Position numbers and translations under genes: made by a program
In this document: positions 43,042 to 52,757 of the stretch, piece after piece
Position numbering within the stretch: position 1 is the stretch's first letter
Layout of the letters: every line of letters starts with the position of its first letter
Notes under the pieces: generated by a model
Database searches by the model: none
Seen by the model: the letters and a program-made list of their open reading frames with translations, nothing else
Told to the model about the DNA's origin: nothing
Assembly: GCF_004154955.1 (NCBI RefSeq)
Contig: NZ_CP011524.1
Span: 2,108,001-2,172,000 of the forward strand
Length of the DNA stretch: 64,000 nucleotides
DNA from: Intestinimonas butyriciproducens
Lineage (GTDB): Bacteria; Bacillota; Clostridia; Oscillospirales; Oscillospiraceae
Direction: 5' to 3'

Positions 43042-44051
43042 CTCTGTTTGGCCTGGTACACCTCGTTGGAGCAGCCGCCGGTCCTTGCAAATTCCCGGAG
43101 GTTTTCCAGAGAGGTATGGATGATGTCCCGAATGGCAGTCTCTGTGAAAAAGGCGATATGGGGCGTCAGGATCACATTTTCCATTCCCATGAGCTCCTCC
43201 ATCACAGGATCGCCCAGGTCCATCCCGGCGCAGTTTTTCCTCACAAAGGTCTCCTCGTGGTCGTAGACATCCGTCGCAAGCCCGGCGATCTTGCCGCTCT
43301 TGAGTCCGTCCAGCACATCTGCAAAATTCATGAGACCTCCTCTGGCGGTATTCACCAGATAGACCCCGTCCCTCATCTGCGCGATGGTCTCTGTGTTGAT
43401 CATGTGCCGGTTCTCCTCGTTCAGCGCGCATTGCAGCACGATCAGCTCGGCCTCCCGGAGCACCGTTTCTTTCGTAACGTATTCCACATAGGGCTTCGCC
43501 GCCTCCCTGGGGTGGGGATTATACGCCAGGACCCGGCAGCCCATGGCTTTGAACAGTTGGGCCTCCCTTGTGCCCAGGCGGCCCGTTCCAAACAGGCCCA
43601 CCGTCATGGCCCCAAGCTCCTTTCCCTGGATGCCGCTGAGGCTGAAGTCCTTTTTCTCCAGCATCTTCGACTCTCTTTTAAAATTTCGAAGGAGGTTCAA
43701 CGTCAGTAGGAGGCAGAATTCCGGGACTGCGTTCAAACTGTAGGCCGGCACGTTTGCCGCACGGATCCCATAATTCTGGATGGCCTGCCGGTCGATATGT
43801 CCGAATCCGGTGCTGCGGGTGAGGATGTATCTGACGCCGGCCCCGTGGAGCCGCCGGGCCAGCGCCGGAGTGATCGTGCAGGGCGCGGTGATCAGGATCG
43901 CATCCGCCCCCTCCGCCAAGGCGGCGCTGTCCTCCGTCACATATTCCTTGGTAAGCACCAGCTCAATCTCCGGAAACCGCTCCGCCTCTTTTGCAAACAG
44001 TGGCCTTTCATCTTCCCTAAGTCCATATACCGTCGCTTTCATTGCGATCAT
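43038..44051 (-). CDS. D-isomer-specific 2-hydroxyacid dehydrogenase
   Basis: About 337 residues of the D-lactate / D-2-hydroxyisocaproate dehydrogenase group. NAD-binding motif VGLFGTGRLGTREAQ (about 150), catalytic Arg in VNTARGGLM (about 232) and His in LTPHIAFFTETA (about 293). It reduces 2-oxo acids to D-2-hydroxy acids with NADH. The start is uncertain between ATG 44051 and ATG 44042 behind AAAGG. It follows ilvD after about 55 bases, and both are likely one unit. Confidence 0.88.
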   Translation of the reverse strand: MIAMKATVYGLREDERPLFAKEAERFPEIELVLTKEYVTEDSAALAEGADAILITAPCTITPALARRLHGAGVRYILTRSTGFGHIDRQAIQNYGIRAANVPAYSLNAVPEFCLLLTLNLLRNFKRESKMLEKKDFSLSGIQGKELGAMTVGLFGTGRLGTREAQLFKAMGCRVLAYNPHPREAAKPYVEYVTKETVLREAELIVLQCALNEENRHMINTETIAQMRDGVYLVNTARGGLMNFADVLDGLKSGKIAGLATDVYDHEETFVRKNCAGMDLGDPVMEELMGMENVILTPHIAFFTETAIRDIIHTSLENLREFARTGGCSNEVYQAKQS

Positions 44052-44108
44052 CACACCTTTCCACCCTCCGGCAGGCCGTCGGGATTAGATTTTTTAAAGG
44101 CAGCCCGA

Positions 44109-45782
44109 TCACCTGAGTACGGCGCCCTCCGCCGCCGAGGTAACCTGCCTGGCATATCGCGCCAGATAGCCGCGCGTCACCTTGGGGGGCGGACAGCTCC
44201 ACCGCTTTCTCCGCTCCTCCAGGACGTCCTCCTCCACCAGTAGGGAGAGCCGGCGCTGATCGATATCATAGTCGATGATGTCCCCATCCTCTACCAGCGC
44301 GATGGGGCCGCCGGCGGCGGCCTCCGGGCAGATGTGCCCGATGCAGCCGCCTCTTGTGATTCCGGAAAATCTCCCGTCGGTGAGCAGCGGTACCCGCTCC
44401 CCCAGCCCCGAGCTCTGGATCAGCGTGATCAGCCGCGCCATCTCCGGCATGCCGGGCGCCCCCTTGGGCCCTTCGTAGCGGATAACGATGACCTCCCCCT
44501 CGTGGATCTCTCCGTTCAGGACAGCCGTCCTGCCCGCCGCCTCGCTGTCAAATACCCGGGCCCGACCCATAAATCTCCTGTCCTCGGCCTTGAGGGCCGC
44601 AGCTTTGATGACCGCTCCCTCCGGCGCCAAATTACCCCTGAGGATACACAGCCCCCCGTTGGGCAGGCGGGGGCGGTCCAGCGGGCGGATGACCTTTTCG
44701 TTCCAGACGACCGCAGAAGCTGTATTCTCTCCAGCCGTTTTCCCGGTGACCGTCATCACGCCGCCGTCAAGTAGTCCGCCCTCTATCCCCTCTTTCATCA
44801 GGGCCTGCACCCCCCCGGCTTCATAGAGATCGACGATATGGTCGGCGCCGCCCGGGGCCAGAGAACAGACGACCGGCACCTTGCTCCCCTTTTCCTCAAA
44901 ATCATCCGGCGTGATACGGATCCCGACCTCATGGGCAATGGCAGGAAGATGCAGCAGAGTGTTCGTCGAGCATCCGATCAACAGATCCATAGTGATCGCA
45001 TTCTGAAAGCTTGCCTCCGTTAGGATGTCTGAGGGCAGAATCTGCCGCCCCCAGAGCGCCATCACCTGCCTTCCGGCCTCTTTGGCCAGGCGGTTTCTCT
45101 CCGCGTAAACGGCGGGGATCGTCCCGTTTCCGGGCAGCGCCAGACCCAGGACCTCCGCCATGCACCCCATGGAGTTTGCCGTGTACATGCCCGCGCAGCA
45201 GCCGGACCCAGGCATACAGTGGTCCTCATATTCCATCAGGCGTTCGGCGCTGATCTCCCCCCGGCTGAATCGTCCCGCGTGCTGCGCTATGGTGGAGAGA
45301 TTTTGCAGTGCCTCTTCCCCCGGCACGCGTCCAGGCAGCATCGGCCCGCCGGTCACCATGACGGACGGCAGATTCAGCCGCGCCGCCGCCATCAGCATGC
45401 CGGGCACAATCTTATCGCAGGCCGCCACGAAGACCATCGCGTCAAACCCATGCGCAGCCGCTTCACACTCGATGGAGTCGCAGATGACCTCCCTGCTCGG
45501 CAGCGAATACTTCGCGCCCTCCGTTGAACCACAATATCCGTCGCAGATCGCAATGGTGTGGAAAATCATCGGCGTACCGCCCCGGGCGATGACGCCCCGG
45601 GCCACGTCCTCGGCCAACTGATTCAGGCGGTTGTGCCCTGGAAAGGCGTCCGTCCAGGAACAGGCGATCCCCACAAAGGGCTGGGCGATCTCCTCCGATG
45701 TAAAGCCCGCCGCTTTCATCAATCCCCGTGTGCTGACCCGGTTGGGTCCCTCCTTGTGCGGGCAGGATTTACTCCCCTGCAT
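44109..45782 (-). CDS. ilvD: Dihydroxy-acid dehydratase family protein
   Basis: 557 residues, full length for IlvD. It dehydrates 2,3-dihydroxy-3-methyl acids to 2-oxo acids in valine and isoleucine synthesis using an Fe-S cluster. Visible: SWTDAFPGHNRLNQLAEDV, DGYCGSTEGAKYSLPSREVI, VAACDKIVPGMLMAA, PGSGCCAGMYTANSMGCM (cluster ligands), GRFSGITRGGCIGHICPEA. Sugar-acid dehydratases of the same family look similar, and no other ilv gene is nearby, so the symbol is provisional. An AGAAGC-type weak ribosome site precedes the ATG. Confidence 0.85.
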   Translation of the reverse strand: MQGSKSCPHKEGPNRVSTRGLMKAAGFTSEEIAQPFVGIACSWTDAFPGHNRLNQLAEDVARGVIARGGTPMIFHTIAICDGYCGSTEGAKYSLPSREVICDSIECEAAAHGFDAMVFVAACDKIVPGMLMAAARLNLPSVMVTGGPMLPGRVPGEEALQNLSTIAQHAGRFSRGEISAERLMEYEDHCMPGSGCCAGMYTANSMGCMAEVLGLALPGNGTIPAVYAERNRLAKEAGRQVMALWGRQILPSDILTEASFQNAITMDLLIGCSTNTLLHLPAIAHEVGIRITPDDFEEKGSKVPVVCSLAPGGADHIVDLYEAGGVQALMKEGIEGGLLDGGVMTVTGKTAGENTASAVVWNEKVIRPLDRPRLPNGGLCILRGNLAPEGAVIKAAALKAEDRRFMGRARVFDSEAAGRTAVLNGEIHEGEVIVIRYEGPKGAPGMPEMARLITLIQSSGLGERVPLLTDGRFSGITRGGCIGHICPEAAAGGPIALVEDGDIIDYDIDQRRLSLLVEEDVLEERRKRWSCPPPKVTRGYLARYARQVTSAAEGAVLR

Positions 45783-45990
45783 GCTCGCTTCTCCCCCTTC
45801 GTTCTATCGTCTGCGCGGTATGGCGGCAAGGCGCTCTGCCGTCCTATGCGCCCGCTGCAGCTCCGGCAGCTTATCCATTGAAAAATTATATAATAAATGT
45901 TATGGGTTGTACATTAGTTGTTGCATTACCGTCTGTTACATTTCGGCCTCACAGTAGAACACAATCTATCGGAATATTTGCAGGAAAGCG

Positions 45991-46019
45991 TTGCAATTTC
46001 TTGCTTTACAGGGTAAAAT
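45991..46019 (+). promoter_or_regulatory. Promoter of glnS
   Basis: TTGCAA (45991-45996), 17 bases, TAAAAT (46014-46019). On the other strand ATTATA at 45885-45890 could be the -10 box for ilvD, but its -35 box is poor. Confidence 0.7.
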
Positions 46020-46053
46020 AATGACTTGCATGAAAATAAAGGAGTGACGAAAC

Positions 46054-47757
46054 ATGACCGAGGAACACAAGACCCCCGGCGCCGCCGAACCCCCTGTAAT
46101 GGCGCAGAACTTCATCCATGATTTTATCGACGAGGATATCGCACAGGGCGGGCAGTTCCAAGGTATGGCCGTCCACACCCGCTTCCCGCCCGAACCCAAC
46201 GGCTACCTCCACATCGGGCATGCCAAGGCCATCTTTATCGACTTCGGCACCGCTGAAAAATACGGTGGCCTGTGCAACCTCCGCATGGACGACACCAATC
46301 CCACCAAGGAAGATGTGGAGTACGTGGAGGCCATCCAGGAGGACATCCACTGGTTGGGCTATGACTGGGGGGATCGCTTCTTCTATGCCTCCGACTACTT
46401 TGAGCAGATGTACGAGTATGCCGTGGAGCTCATCAAAAAGGGGCTGGCCTACGTCTGCGCCCTGACTCCTGAGGAGTTCCGGGAATATCGGGGCGATGTG
46501 AACACCCCTGCCCGCTCTCCCTGGCGGGACCGGCCTGTGGAGGAGAGCCTGGACCTCTTCGCCCGGATGAAGGCCGGGGAGTTCCCCAACGGCAAATATA
46601 CCCTGCGGGCCAAAATCGACCTGAGCAGTGGCAACTTCAACATGCGGGACCCGGTGCTCTACCGCATCAACCATATGCACCACCACCGCCAGGGCGACAA
46701 ATGGTGCATCTACCCCATGTATGACTTTGCCCACCCCCTGGAGGACGCGCTGGAGGGCATCACCCACTCCCTCTGTTCCCTGGAGTTTGAGGATCATCGC
46801 CCTCTCTACGACTGGGTCATCGCCAACTGCCCGGTGCCCTCTCATCCCCGGCAGATCGAGTTTGCCCGGCTGGGCATCAACTACACGGTCATGTCCAAGC
46901 GGAAGCTGCGGCAGTTGGTGGAGGAGGGCAAGGTCTCCGGCTGGGACGATCCCCGTATGCCCACCCTCTGCGGCCTGCGCCGCCGCGGCTATACCCCCCG
47001 CGCTATCCGCAACTTCTCCGAACGCAACGGCGTGAGCAAGGCATCCTCCACCGTGGAATTCGCCTTTCTGGAGCACTGTCTCCGGGAGGACCTCAACGAG
47101 ACCGCACAGCGGGTCATGGCGGTGCTCCGCCCGGTAAAGCTCACCATCACCAACTATCCGGAGGGACAAAGCGAGAGCTTTCAGGTGGAGAACAACCCCA
47201 ATCGGCCCGAGGACGGCACCCGGGAGGTCACCTTCTCCCGTGAGCTCTATATCGAGGCGGAGGATTTTCTGGAGACGCCGGTCCCCAAGTATAAGCGGCT
47301 GTTCCCCGGCGGCCCCGAGTGCCGGCTGAAGGGGGCCTACCTCATCAAATGTGTCGGCTGTGTCAAGGATGCGGACGGCCGTGTGACGGAGGTCCTGTGT
47401 GAGTACGACCCCGACTCCCGCGGCGGCGATCCCGCCGACGGGCGCAAGGTAAAGGGGGCCACCATCCACTGGGTGGACGCCGCCACCGCCGTGGACGCCG
47501 AGATCCGGCTCTATGACAACCTGTTTTCCGACGCAGACCCCGATGCCGGAGAGAAAAACTTTCTGGATTGCCTGAATCCCGCCTCCCTGGAAATCCTCAC
47601 CGGGGCCAAGGTGGAGCGGAGCCTGGAACACGTCCAGGCTCCCGGGTCCTTCCAGTTCATGCGGCAGGGCTATTTCTGTGTGGACAACAGGGACAGCGCC
47701 CCCGGACGTCTGGTATTCAATCGCTCCGTAAGTCTGAAGGACAGCTTTAAATTTTAA
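46054..47757 (+). CDS. glnS: Glutaminyl-tRNA synthetase
   Basis: 567 residues, class Ic synthetase charging tRNA-Gln. HIGH motif in [17 protein letters not shown] (about 47-63), the tRNA-binding [10 protein letters not shown], and the KMSKS variant [11 protein letters not shown] (about 280). The C-terminal beta-barrel anticodon-binding domains run from about 340 to the end. Direct GlnRS is less common in Clostridia, where GatCAB often makes Gln-tRNA, so the gene may have entered the lineage by transfer. AAAGGAGTG precedes the ATG. Confidence 0.96.
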   Translation: MTEEHKTPGAAEPPVMAQNFIHDFIDEDIAQGGQFQGMAVHTRFPPEPNGYLHIGHAKAIFIDFGTAEKYGGLCNLRMDDTNPTKEDVEYVEAIQEDIHWLGYDWGDRFFYASDYFEQMYEYAVELIKKGLAYVCALTPEEFREYRGDVNTPARSPWRDRPVEESLDLFARMKAGEFPNGKYTLRAKIDLSSGNFNMRDPVLYRINHMHHHRQGDKWCIYPMYDFAHPLEDALEGITHSLCSLEFEDHRPLYDWVIANCPVPSHPRQIEFARLGINYTVMSKRKLRQLVEEGKVSGWDDPRMPTLCGLRRRGYTPRAIRNFSERNGVSKASSTVEFAFLEHCLREDLNETAQRVMAVLRPVKLTITNYPEGQSESFQVENNPNRPEDGTREVTFSRELYIEAEDFLETPVPKYKRLFPGGPECRLKGAYLIKCVGCVKDADGRVTEVLCEYDPDSRGGDPADGRKVKGATIHWVDAATAVDAEIRLYDNLFSDADPDAGEKNFLDCLNPASLEILTGAKVERSLEHVQAPGSFQFMRQGYFCVDNRDSAPGRLVFNRSVSLKDSFKF

Positions 47758-47819
47758 GGCGCAGCGGCGGGGACGCCGTCCGGTGCCCCGCCTCCACCAC
47801 TACAATGGAGGCTCACGAA

Positions 47820-48851
47820 ATGAAGTATCTCTTCCGCAACGACTACTCCTTCGGCGCCCACCCAAAGGTCCTCTCCGCTCTGGCCGAGACCAGCCTGGAG
47901 GGAAACGTGGGCTATGGTGACGACGCTTACTGTGACCGGGCCAAGGCCCTCATCCGGGATCTCTGCCAGTGTCCCCAGGCCGAGGTCCAGTTCCTCATCG
48001 GCGGCACCCAGACCAACTTTACTGCCATCGCCGCCTTCCTGCGCCCCTGGGAGGGCGTGGTGGCGGCCGACTCCTCCCATATCAACGGGCACGAGGTCGG
48101 CGCGGTGGAAGCCACCGGGCATAAGATCCTCCAGGTATGCACCGGGGCTGATGGCAAGATCCGGCCTGAGCAGATCGAACCCATCCTGGAGCGGCACAGG
48201 GACGAACACCTGGTCAAGCCCCGGCTGGTGGAGATCGCCGACGCCACGGAAAGCGGCATGGTATACACCAAAGCGGAACTCACCGCTCTTTCGGAATTCT
48301 GCCGGGAGCACGATCTCCTGCTCTTCCTGGACGGTGCCCGTCTGGGCTGCGCTCTGGCCTCTGGGGCCAACGACCTCACATTGGCCGATCTGGCCCGGCT
48401 GACCGATGCCTTCTACATTGGCGGCACTAAAAACGGGGCCCTCATGGGGGAGGCTCTGGTCATTTCCAACCCCGCCCTCCAGGGCGACTTCTTCCGCATC
48501 AAGAAACAGCTCGGCGCGGTCCTGGCCAAGGGCTGGCTGCTGGGGGTCCAGTTCGAAGCGCTGCTGAAGGACGGACTCTACTTTGAGATGGCCCGCCACG
48601 CCAACGCCATGGCCGCCCGCCTCCAGAGCGGCCTGAAGGCCAAGGGGTGGAAGCTGTGGGTGGACTCCCCCACCAATCAAGTCTTTCCCATCGTGCCTGA
48701 CAGCCTCAAGCCTCAAATCGATGCCGTGTGTCACTACGAGGACTGGTGCCCCGCCGACGGGCCCGGATATACCATCATCCGGTTCGTGACCTGCTTCAAC
48801 ACCGAGAAGTCGGACGTAGACGGCCTGTTGGCCGCCCTGCCCACCCTGTGA
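47820..48851 (+). CDS. ltaE: Low-specificity L-threonine aldolase
   Basis: 343 residues, fold-type I PLP enzyme that splits threonine or allo-threonine to glycine and acetaldehyde. It starts MKYLFRNDYSFGAHPKVL; the PLP-stacking region is FLIGGTQTNFTAIAAFL, the Asp is in LFLDGARLG, and the Schiff-base lysine is in YIGGTKNGALMG. ATG 47820 is favoured because ATGGAGG (47805-47811) works as ribosome site; an ATG at 47805 in frame is the alternative. 11 bases before the PsiE-like gene. Confidence 0.9.
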   Translation: MKYLFRNDYSFGAHPKVLSALAETSLEGNVGYGDDAYCDRAKALIRDLCQCPQAEVQFLIGGTQTNFTAIAAFLRPWEGVVAADSSHINGHEVGAVEATGHKILQVCTGADGKIRPEQIEPILERHRDEHLVKPRLVEIADATESGMVYTKAELTALSEFCREHDLLLFLDGARLGCALASGANDLTLADLARLTDAFYIGGTKNGALMGEALVISNPALQGDFFRIKKQLGAVLAKGWLLGVQFEALLKDGLYFEMARHANAMAARLQSGLKAKGWKLWVDSPTNQVFPIVPDSLKPQIDAVCHYEDWCPADGPGYTIIRFVTCFNTEKSDVDGLLAALPTL

Positions 48852-48862
48852 GGAGCCCCCCT

Positions 48863-49339
48863 ATGAACGCCATGTATTACCTGAAAATCAAGATCCCCAA
48901 CACCATTTACCGCATTGCCCAGTTTCTGGAGATCCTGGTTAGCCTTCTGGTCATCGCCGCCATCATATTGTCCTTTGGCACCATTCTCTCCCAGTTGGGC
49001 GTCATGGCCAGTCATCCGTCCGACACGGAGGGCCTGCGCAGCTTTCTCTCTACCGCCTTCACCGTTGTCATCGGCATTGAGTTTCTGAAAATGCTCAGCC
49101 GCCACAATATGAGTTCGGCTGTGGAGGTCCTGCTTTTCGCCATTGCCCGGCAGATGGTCATCGAGCATACCACCCCCATGGAAAATCTGATCATGGTCAT
49201 CTCCATCGCCGTGCTCTTCATCATTCGGAAATACCTCTTCATCCCCGGTCTGGACGACAAACAGACCCTGACTGTCCCCAGGACCGACGAGCCTCTCTCC
49301 ACGGAGGATGAATTTGCCGGCTCCACCCGGCACGAATAG
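48863..49339 (+). CDS. PsiE-like small membrane protein
   Basis: 158 residues with about four membrane helices and a hydrophilic C-terminal tail of 30 residues. VVIGIEFLKMLSRHNMSSAVEVLLFAIARQMVIEH resembles the phosphate-starvation-inducible PsiE family, whose function is unknown. GAGGAG precedes the ATG, and it is close behind the threonine aldolase gene. Confidence 0.75.
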   Translation: MNAMYYLKIKIPNTIYRIAQFLEILVSLLVIAAIILSFGTILSQLGVMASHPSDTEGLRSFLSTAFTVVIGIEFLKMLSRHNMSSAVEVLLFAIARQMVIEHTTPMENLIMVISIAVLFIIRKYLFIPGLDDKQTLTVPRTDEPLSTEDEFAGSTRHE

Positions 49340-49372
49340 CGCCGCCGGGCGACATACGCGCCGCGATATGGA

Positions 49373-49412
49373 AAGAGCCCCTGCTTCCAGCCAGGAAGCA
49401 GGGGCTCTCTTT
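49373..49412. terminator. Bidirectional terminator
   Basis: GAGCCCCTGCTTC pairs with GAAGCAGGGGCTC around a 6-base loop (49375-49407), followed by TCTTTGTTCT; shared by the PsiE-like gene and corA. Confidence 0.9.
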
Positions 49413-49418
49413 GTTCTG

Positions 49419-50342
49419 TCAAAATAGATCCTTCATCTTCAGCACGATGCCCACCACCACGATGGCCACACCCGCAATGACCAGCGGGAACCACCAGAAA
49501 TGGTCCAGGGGCAGGTTGGCCACGTTCATTCCATAGAAGCCGAAAATGATGTTGGGCAGGGTCAGCAGGATAGTGAGAGAGGTCAGCACCTTCATGATGA
49601 CGTTCAGGTTATTGGAAATCACGGAGGCAAACGCATCCATCATACCTGAGATGATGGAGGAGTAGATATTCGCCATCTCAATGGCCTGCCGCACCTCAAT
49701 GAGCACATCCTCCAGGAGATCGTGGTCCTCCTCGTAGAGGGTAATGATGCGTCCGCGCAGAATTTTTTCCAGGGTGACCTCGTTGGCCTTCAGGGAGGTG
49801 TTAAAGTAGACCAGAGACTTCTCCAGATCCAGCAGTTGGATGAGCTCCTTGTTCCGCTGGGACTTATAGAGCTGGCGCTCCATATAGTTATAGATCTTAT
49901 CGATCTGCTTGAGGTACTGGAGGAACCGCTTCGCCACCTGCAGCAGCAGGTAGAGGATGAAGCTGGTCTTTTTCTGGGTCTCGGCGTTTTTCACCAATCC
50001 GTCCTGAAAGTCCCGGATCACAGGAGTCTCCTTCAGGCAGACGGTAATGATGCATTTTTCCGCCACGATGATGCCCAGCGGGAGGGTGGAGTATACCACC
50101 GCCTCCCCCTTCTCCACCGACGGGAGATCGATGATGATGAGGGTCTGCCCATCCTCGGTGTCGATCCGCGAGGTCTCCTCTTCGTCCAGGGCCGCCCGCA
50201 GGAAACCCGGGTCGATCCCCAAAAGGGCCGTAACGGTGGACATCTCATCCTCAGTGGGGTAAGTGAGGTTCACCCAGCACCCGTCCTCCACCTTGTCCAG
50301 CTTGGTCATCTGACCATTGATGGTCTTATGAATACTCAGCAT
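49419..50342 (-). CDS. corA: CorA-family divalent cation (Mg/Co) transporter
   Basis: 307 residues: a large cytoplasmic N-terminal domain with a long helix (about 120-250) and two C-terminal membrane helices. The pore signature is FGFYGMN at the end of the first helix (about 275), and the short basic C-terminus is typical. Monocistronic, from its own promoter at 50497-50525. ATG 50342 is preferred over GTG 50351 because AAAGG is correctly spaced. Confidence 0.92.
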   Translation of the reverse strand: MLSIHKTINGQMTKLDKVEDGCWVNLTYPTEDEMSTVTALLGIDPGFLRAALDEEETSRIDTEDGQTLIIIDLPSVEKGEAVVYSTLPLGIIVAEKCIITVCLKETPVIRDFQDGLVKNAETQKKTSFILYLLLQVAKRFLQYLKQIDKIYNYMERQLYKSQRNKELIQLLDLEKSLVYFNTSLKANEVTLEKILRGRIITLYEEDHDLLEDVLIEVRQAIEMANIYSSIISGMMDAFASVISNNLNVIMKVLTSLTILLTLPNIIFGFYGMNVANLPLDHFWWFPLVIAGVAIVVVGIVLKMKDLF

Positions 50343-50496
50343 TGGTACCACGCCTTTCTCTCCGGCGCGCTACCGCAGGGCATACCTCTCCCCTGTGAAA
50401 CGCGCCGTCTTTATGTATTTACTTCGACTTCCAGGGTCGCTGCTCACGACGGTCTCACTCCTTTTAGGCTCGATTCTGTATTTTGAGAACGTTACT

Positions 50497-50525
50497 ATTA
50501 TATCCCCCGGGTCCTGGGATTGCAA
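50497..50525 (-). promoter_or_regulatory. Promoter of corA
   Basis: Minus strand TTGCAA (50520-50525), 17 bases, perfect TATAAT (50497-50502). It leaves a leader of about 150 bases in which I saw no M-box consensus. Confidence 0.8.
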
Positions 50526-50527
50526 GG

Positions 50528-50568
50528 GCAAAAAGCCGCCAGCGGAGGAACTCCGCCGGCGGCCTTCC
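50528..50568 (-). terminator. Terminator of ftsZ and the dcw cluster
   Basis: On the minus strand GCCGCCGGCGGAG pairs with CTCCGCTGGCGGC (one mismatch), followed by TTTTTGCC. Confidence 0.88.
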
Positions 50569-50606
50569 GTCTTTCTAACATCCGTATCACATTATGGCCG
50601 GAGCCG

Positions 50607-51725
50607 TTATTTATCCTTGTTGAAAATCTTGAAAATGTCCACGAAGGGGTCCTCGTCCAGCGGGTCCGGAGGCGCCACGCGCTCCGCGCCCCCACGCTCG
50701 GCGGCCTGCTGGCTCACGGCGGCCTCTTTGCCTGCGGAGAAGGGGTTTTGCGGCATACCGCCGTTTTTTCCCTCCTCGAAGCCTGTGGAGATGACGGTAA
50801 CGCGGATCTCATCCTCCAGCTCCTCGTCAAAAGCGGCGCCAAAAATAATGAGCGCGTCGGGATGGGCGGCCTGCTGCACCAGGTTGGCCGCGGTCTCCAC
50901 CTCCTCCAGACCGATGTCCATGGAACCGGTGACGTTGACCAGCACACCGTGGGCGCCATTGATGGAGGTCTCCAGCAGGGGGCTGGAAATGGCCATTTTG
51001 GCGGCCTCCTCGGCCTTGTTCTTGCCCGCGGCCCGGCCCACACCCATATGGGCCATGCCCGCGTCCTTCATCACCGCAGTCACATCGGCAAAGTCCAGGT
51101 TGATGAACCCGGTATTCTTGATGAGGTCGGAAATGGACTGTACCGCCTGGCGCAGCACATCATCGGCGATCTCAAAGGCGTTCTGGAAGGTGATTTTCTG
51201 GTCGGTGGCAAATTTGAGCCGTTCATTGGGGATGATGACCAGGGAATCCACCTTGCCCCTCAACTCCTCGATGCCGGCCTCGGCCTGCTGCATCCGACGG
51301 CGGCCTTCAAAGGAAAAGGGCTTGGTCACCACACCCACGGTAAGGAGCCCTGCCTCCTTGGCGATATCGGCCACGATGGGGGCCGCGCCCGTGCCGGTGC
51401 CGCCGCCCATGCCGGCGGTGATGAACACCATATCCGCATCCTCCAGAGCCTTGGCGATCTGCCCCCGGCTCTCCTCCGCGGATTTGCGTCCCACATCCGG
51501 ATTGGAGCCGGCGCCCTGACCGCCCGTCAGCTTCTCCCCAATCTGGATCTTATAGGTAGCGCTGGACGTGGCCAGCGCCTGCTTGTCCGTATTCACCGCG
51601 ATAAAATCCACACCCTGCACACCGGAGCGCACCATGCGGTTGACCACGTTGCTGCCGCCGCCGCCCACGCCGATGACCTTGATGGTGACGACGCTCTCAG
51701 GCCCTGTATCCAGTCCAAAAGCCAT
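50607..51725 (-). CDS. ftsZ: Cell division protein FtsZ
   Basis: 372 residues, tubulin-like GTPase forming the division ring. GTP-binding loop [13 protein letters not shown] (about 19-31), tubulin signature [10 protein letters not shown] (about 106-115), and synergy-loop residues [11 protein letters not shown] near 205. After a Pro/Glu-rich linker the C-terminal peptide is [14 protein letters not shown], unlike the DIPxFLR type of Bacillus. AGGAGG upstream. Last gene of the cluster, with an extra promoter of its own. Confidence 0.97.
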   Translation of the reverse strand: MAFGLDTGPESVVTIKVIGVGGGGSNVVNRMVRSGVQGVDFIAVNTDKQALATSSATYKIQIGEKLTGGQGAGSNPDVGRKSAEESRGQIAKALEDADMVFITAGMGGGTGTGAAPIVADIAKEAGLLTVGVVTKPFSFEGRRRMQQAEAGIEELRGKVDSLVIIPNERLKFATDQKITFQNAFEIADDVLRQAVQSISDLIKNTGFINLDFADVTAVMKDAGMAHMGVGRAAGKNKAEEAAKMAISSPLLETSINGAHGVLVNVTGSMDIGLEEVETAANLVQQAAHPDALIIFGAAFDEELEDEIRVTVISTGFEEGKNGGMPQNPFSAGKEAAVSQQAAERGGAERVAPPDPLDEDPFVDIFKIFNKDK

Positions 51726-51790
51726 GCCTGTTCCTCCTATGTAAATGACTAATTATAGTAACGAAAGTCACAAGAATATCAATATAATGT

Positions 51791-51819
51791 ATTGTATCGC
51801 TCTTTTCCTGTGAGGTCAA
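51791..51819 (-). promoter_or_regulatory. Promoter of ftsZ
   Basis: Minus strand TTGACC (51814-51819), 17 bases, TACAAT (51791-51796). A second -10-like TATAAT lies further down (about 51757). ftsZ can thus be expressed apart from the long dcw transcript. Confidence 0.8.
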
Positions 51820-51852
51820 TAGGCTGGGAGACATTTCAAGCAACTTTCCCCG

Positions 51853-52623
51853 TCATTTTCCGCCTCCCGTCTGGTCGAAATAGACCTTATCCTCCCGAGT
51901 CAGGTCGATGGAACCGCTCTCATTGGTCTGGAGCTGTGCCACCGTCTCGTCCAACGCCCGCACTTTCAGGGCAAAGTTCTCCGGATTCATCGGGATCTTC
52001 ACTGTAAAGCGCCCGTCGTACTCCAGGATGATATTTGCGGTGGAAGTGAGGTCGATGGAGGAGACCTTCTCCGCCATCCCCCGGTCGCTGAACGCCCGAA
52101 GGAGCTGGAGCAAGCTGTTCAGTTTGGCGCTGTCGGCATCCTCCACGGCCAGCCGGGTCCCCTCGACGGGCAGAAGGGCGGTAAGACCGCTGACCACAGC
52201 GGCCCCGGTCCCGGAAGCCGTCTGCTCCAGGACCTTTCCCTTGGCGTCGATGATCCACCAGCTCCCATTCCCCTGGATCACGGCGGCCGGCATGCACTCT
52301 GTCACCGTGATGACCACCCCGTCCGGCAGCGCCCGGCGGACGTTGACGTTATCTACATAGGGGAGCACAGAGGCAATCTTTCTCCCGGTCTGCACCGGGC
52401 TGATGAGGAAGAGGTTGTCCCCCTGTTCAATACCGGAGGCGGCTATGATCTCCTCCGCGGTATATTTGCTCTCACCGTCCACGGTGACCTCATCCACCCG
52501 GAAAAAAACCACGCAGCCCGCAGCGATCACAACCAGTATGATGACCAGCGACAAAAACTGGTAGAGGATGCCGAAACGTCCCCGGTTGCGCCTTTTTCTC
52601 TTGTTGGAGCGCCTTGCAGCCAT
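51853..52623 (-). CDS. ftsQ: Cell division protein FtsQ/DivIB
   Basis: 256 residues: basic N-terminus (NKRKRRNRGR), one membrane helix (about 22-42) and an extracellular POTRA domain (VDEVTVDGESKYTAEEIIAASGI) plus beta domain. It is part of the FtsQLB division complex linking the ring to septal wall synthesis. ATG 52623 has GGAGG 7 bases upstream. It sits between murA and ftsZ as in many Gram-positives. Confidence 0.88.
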   Translation of the reverse strand: MAARRSNKRKRRNRGRFGILYQFLSLVIILVVIAAGCVVFFRVDEVTVDGESKYTAEEIIAASGIEQGDNLFLISPVQTGRKIASVLPYVDNVNVRRALPDGVVITVTECMPAAVIQGNGSWWIIDAKGKVLEQTASGTGAAVVSGLTALLPVEGTRLAVEDADSAKLNSLLQLLRAFSDRGMAEKVSSIDLTSTANIILEYDGRFTVKIPMNPENFALKVRALDETVAQLQTNESGSIDLTREDKVYFDQTGGGK

Positions 52624-52664
52624 GGGTCCGCCTCCGCGTGTCATTTTTTCCTCACAGTTGGGAT

Positions 52665-52673
52665 AGTATAGCA
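52665..52673 (-). promoter_or_regulatory. Possible extended -10 promoter of ftsQ
   Basis: Minus strand TGCTATACT: an extended -10 box (TATACT at 52665-52670) about 40 bases before ftsQ, with no convincing -35 box. A GC hairpin (GGGCCGCC/GGCGGCCC, 52728-52749) lies upstream, after murA. Confidence 0.45.
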
Positions 52674-52757
52674 CAAAAAAGTGAGAAAATCGTTAAGAAA
52701 TGCTTACAAATCCATAAGCAGGCGGCGGGGCCGCCGGGAACGGCGGCCCGTCCGCTT

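Noticed and set aside
45804-45878. Leader peptide before ilvD
   Set aside because: A 24-codon minus-strand frame starts at 45878, but it has no ribosome site, no run of branched-chain codons and no terminator after it.
50343-50496. T-box or M-box leader before corA
   Set aside because: GTGGTACCA near the start codon recalls a T-box, but the flanking conserved bases and the terminator pair are missing, and the downstream gene is not of amino acid metabolism.
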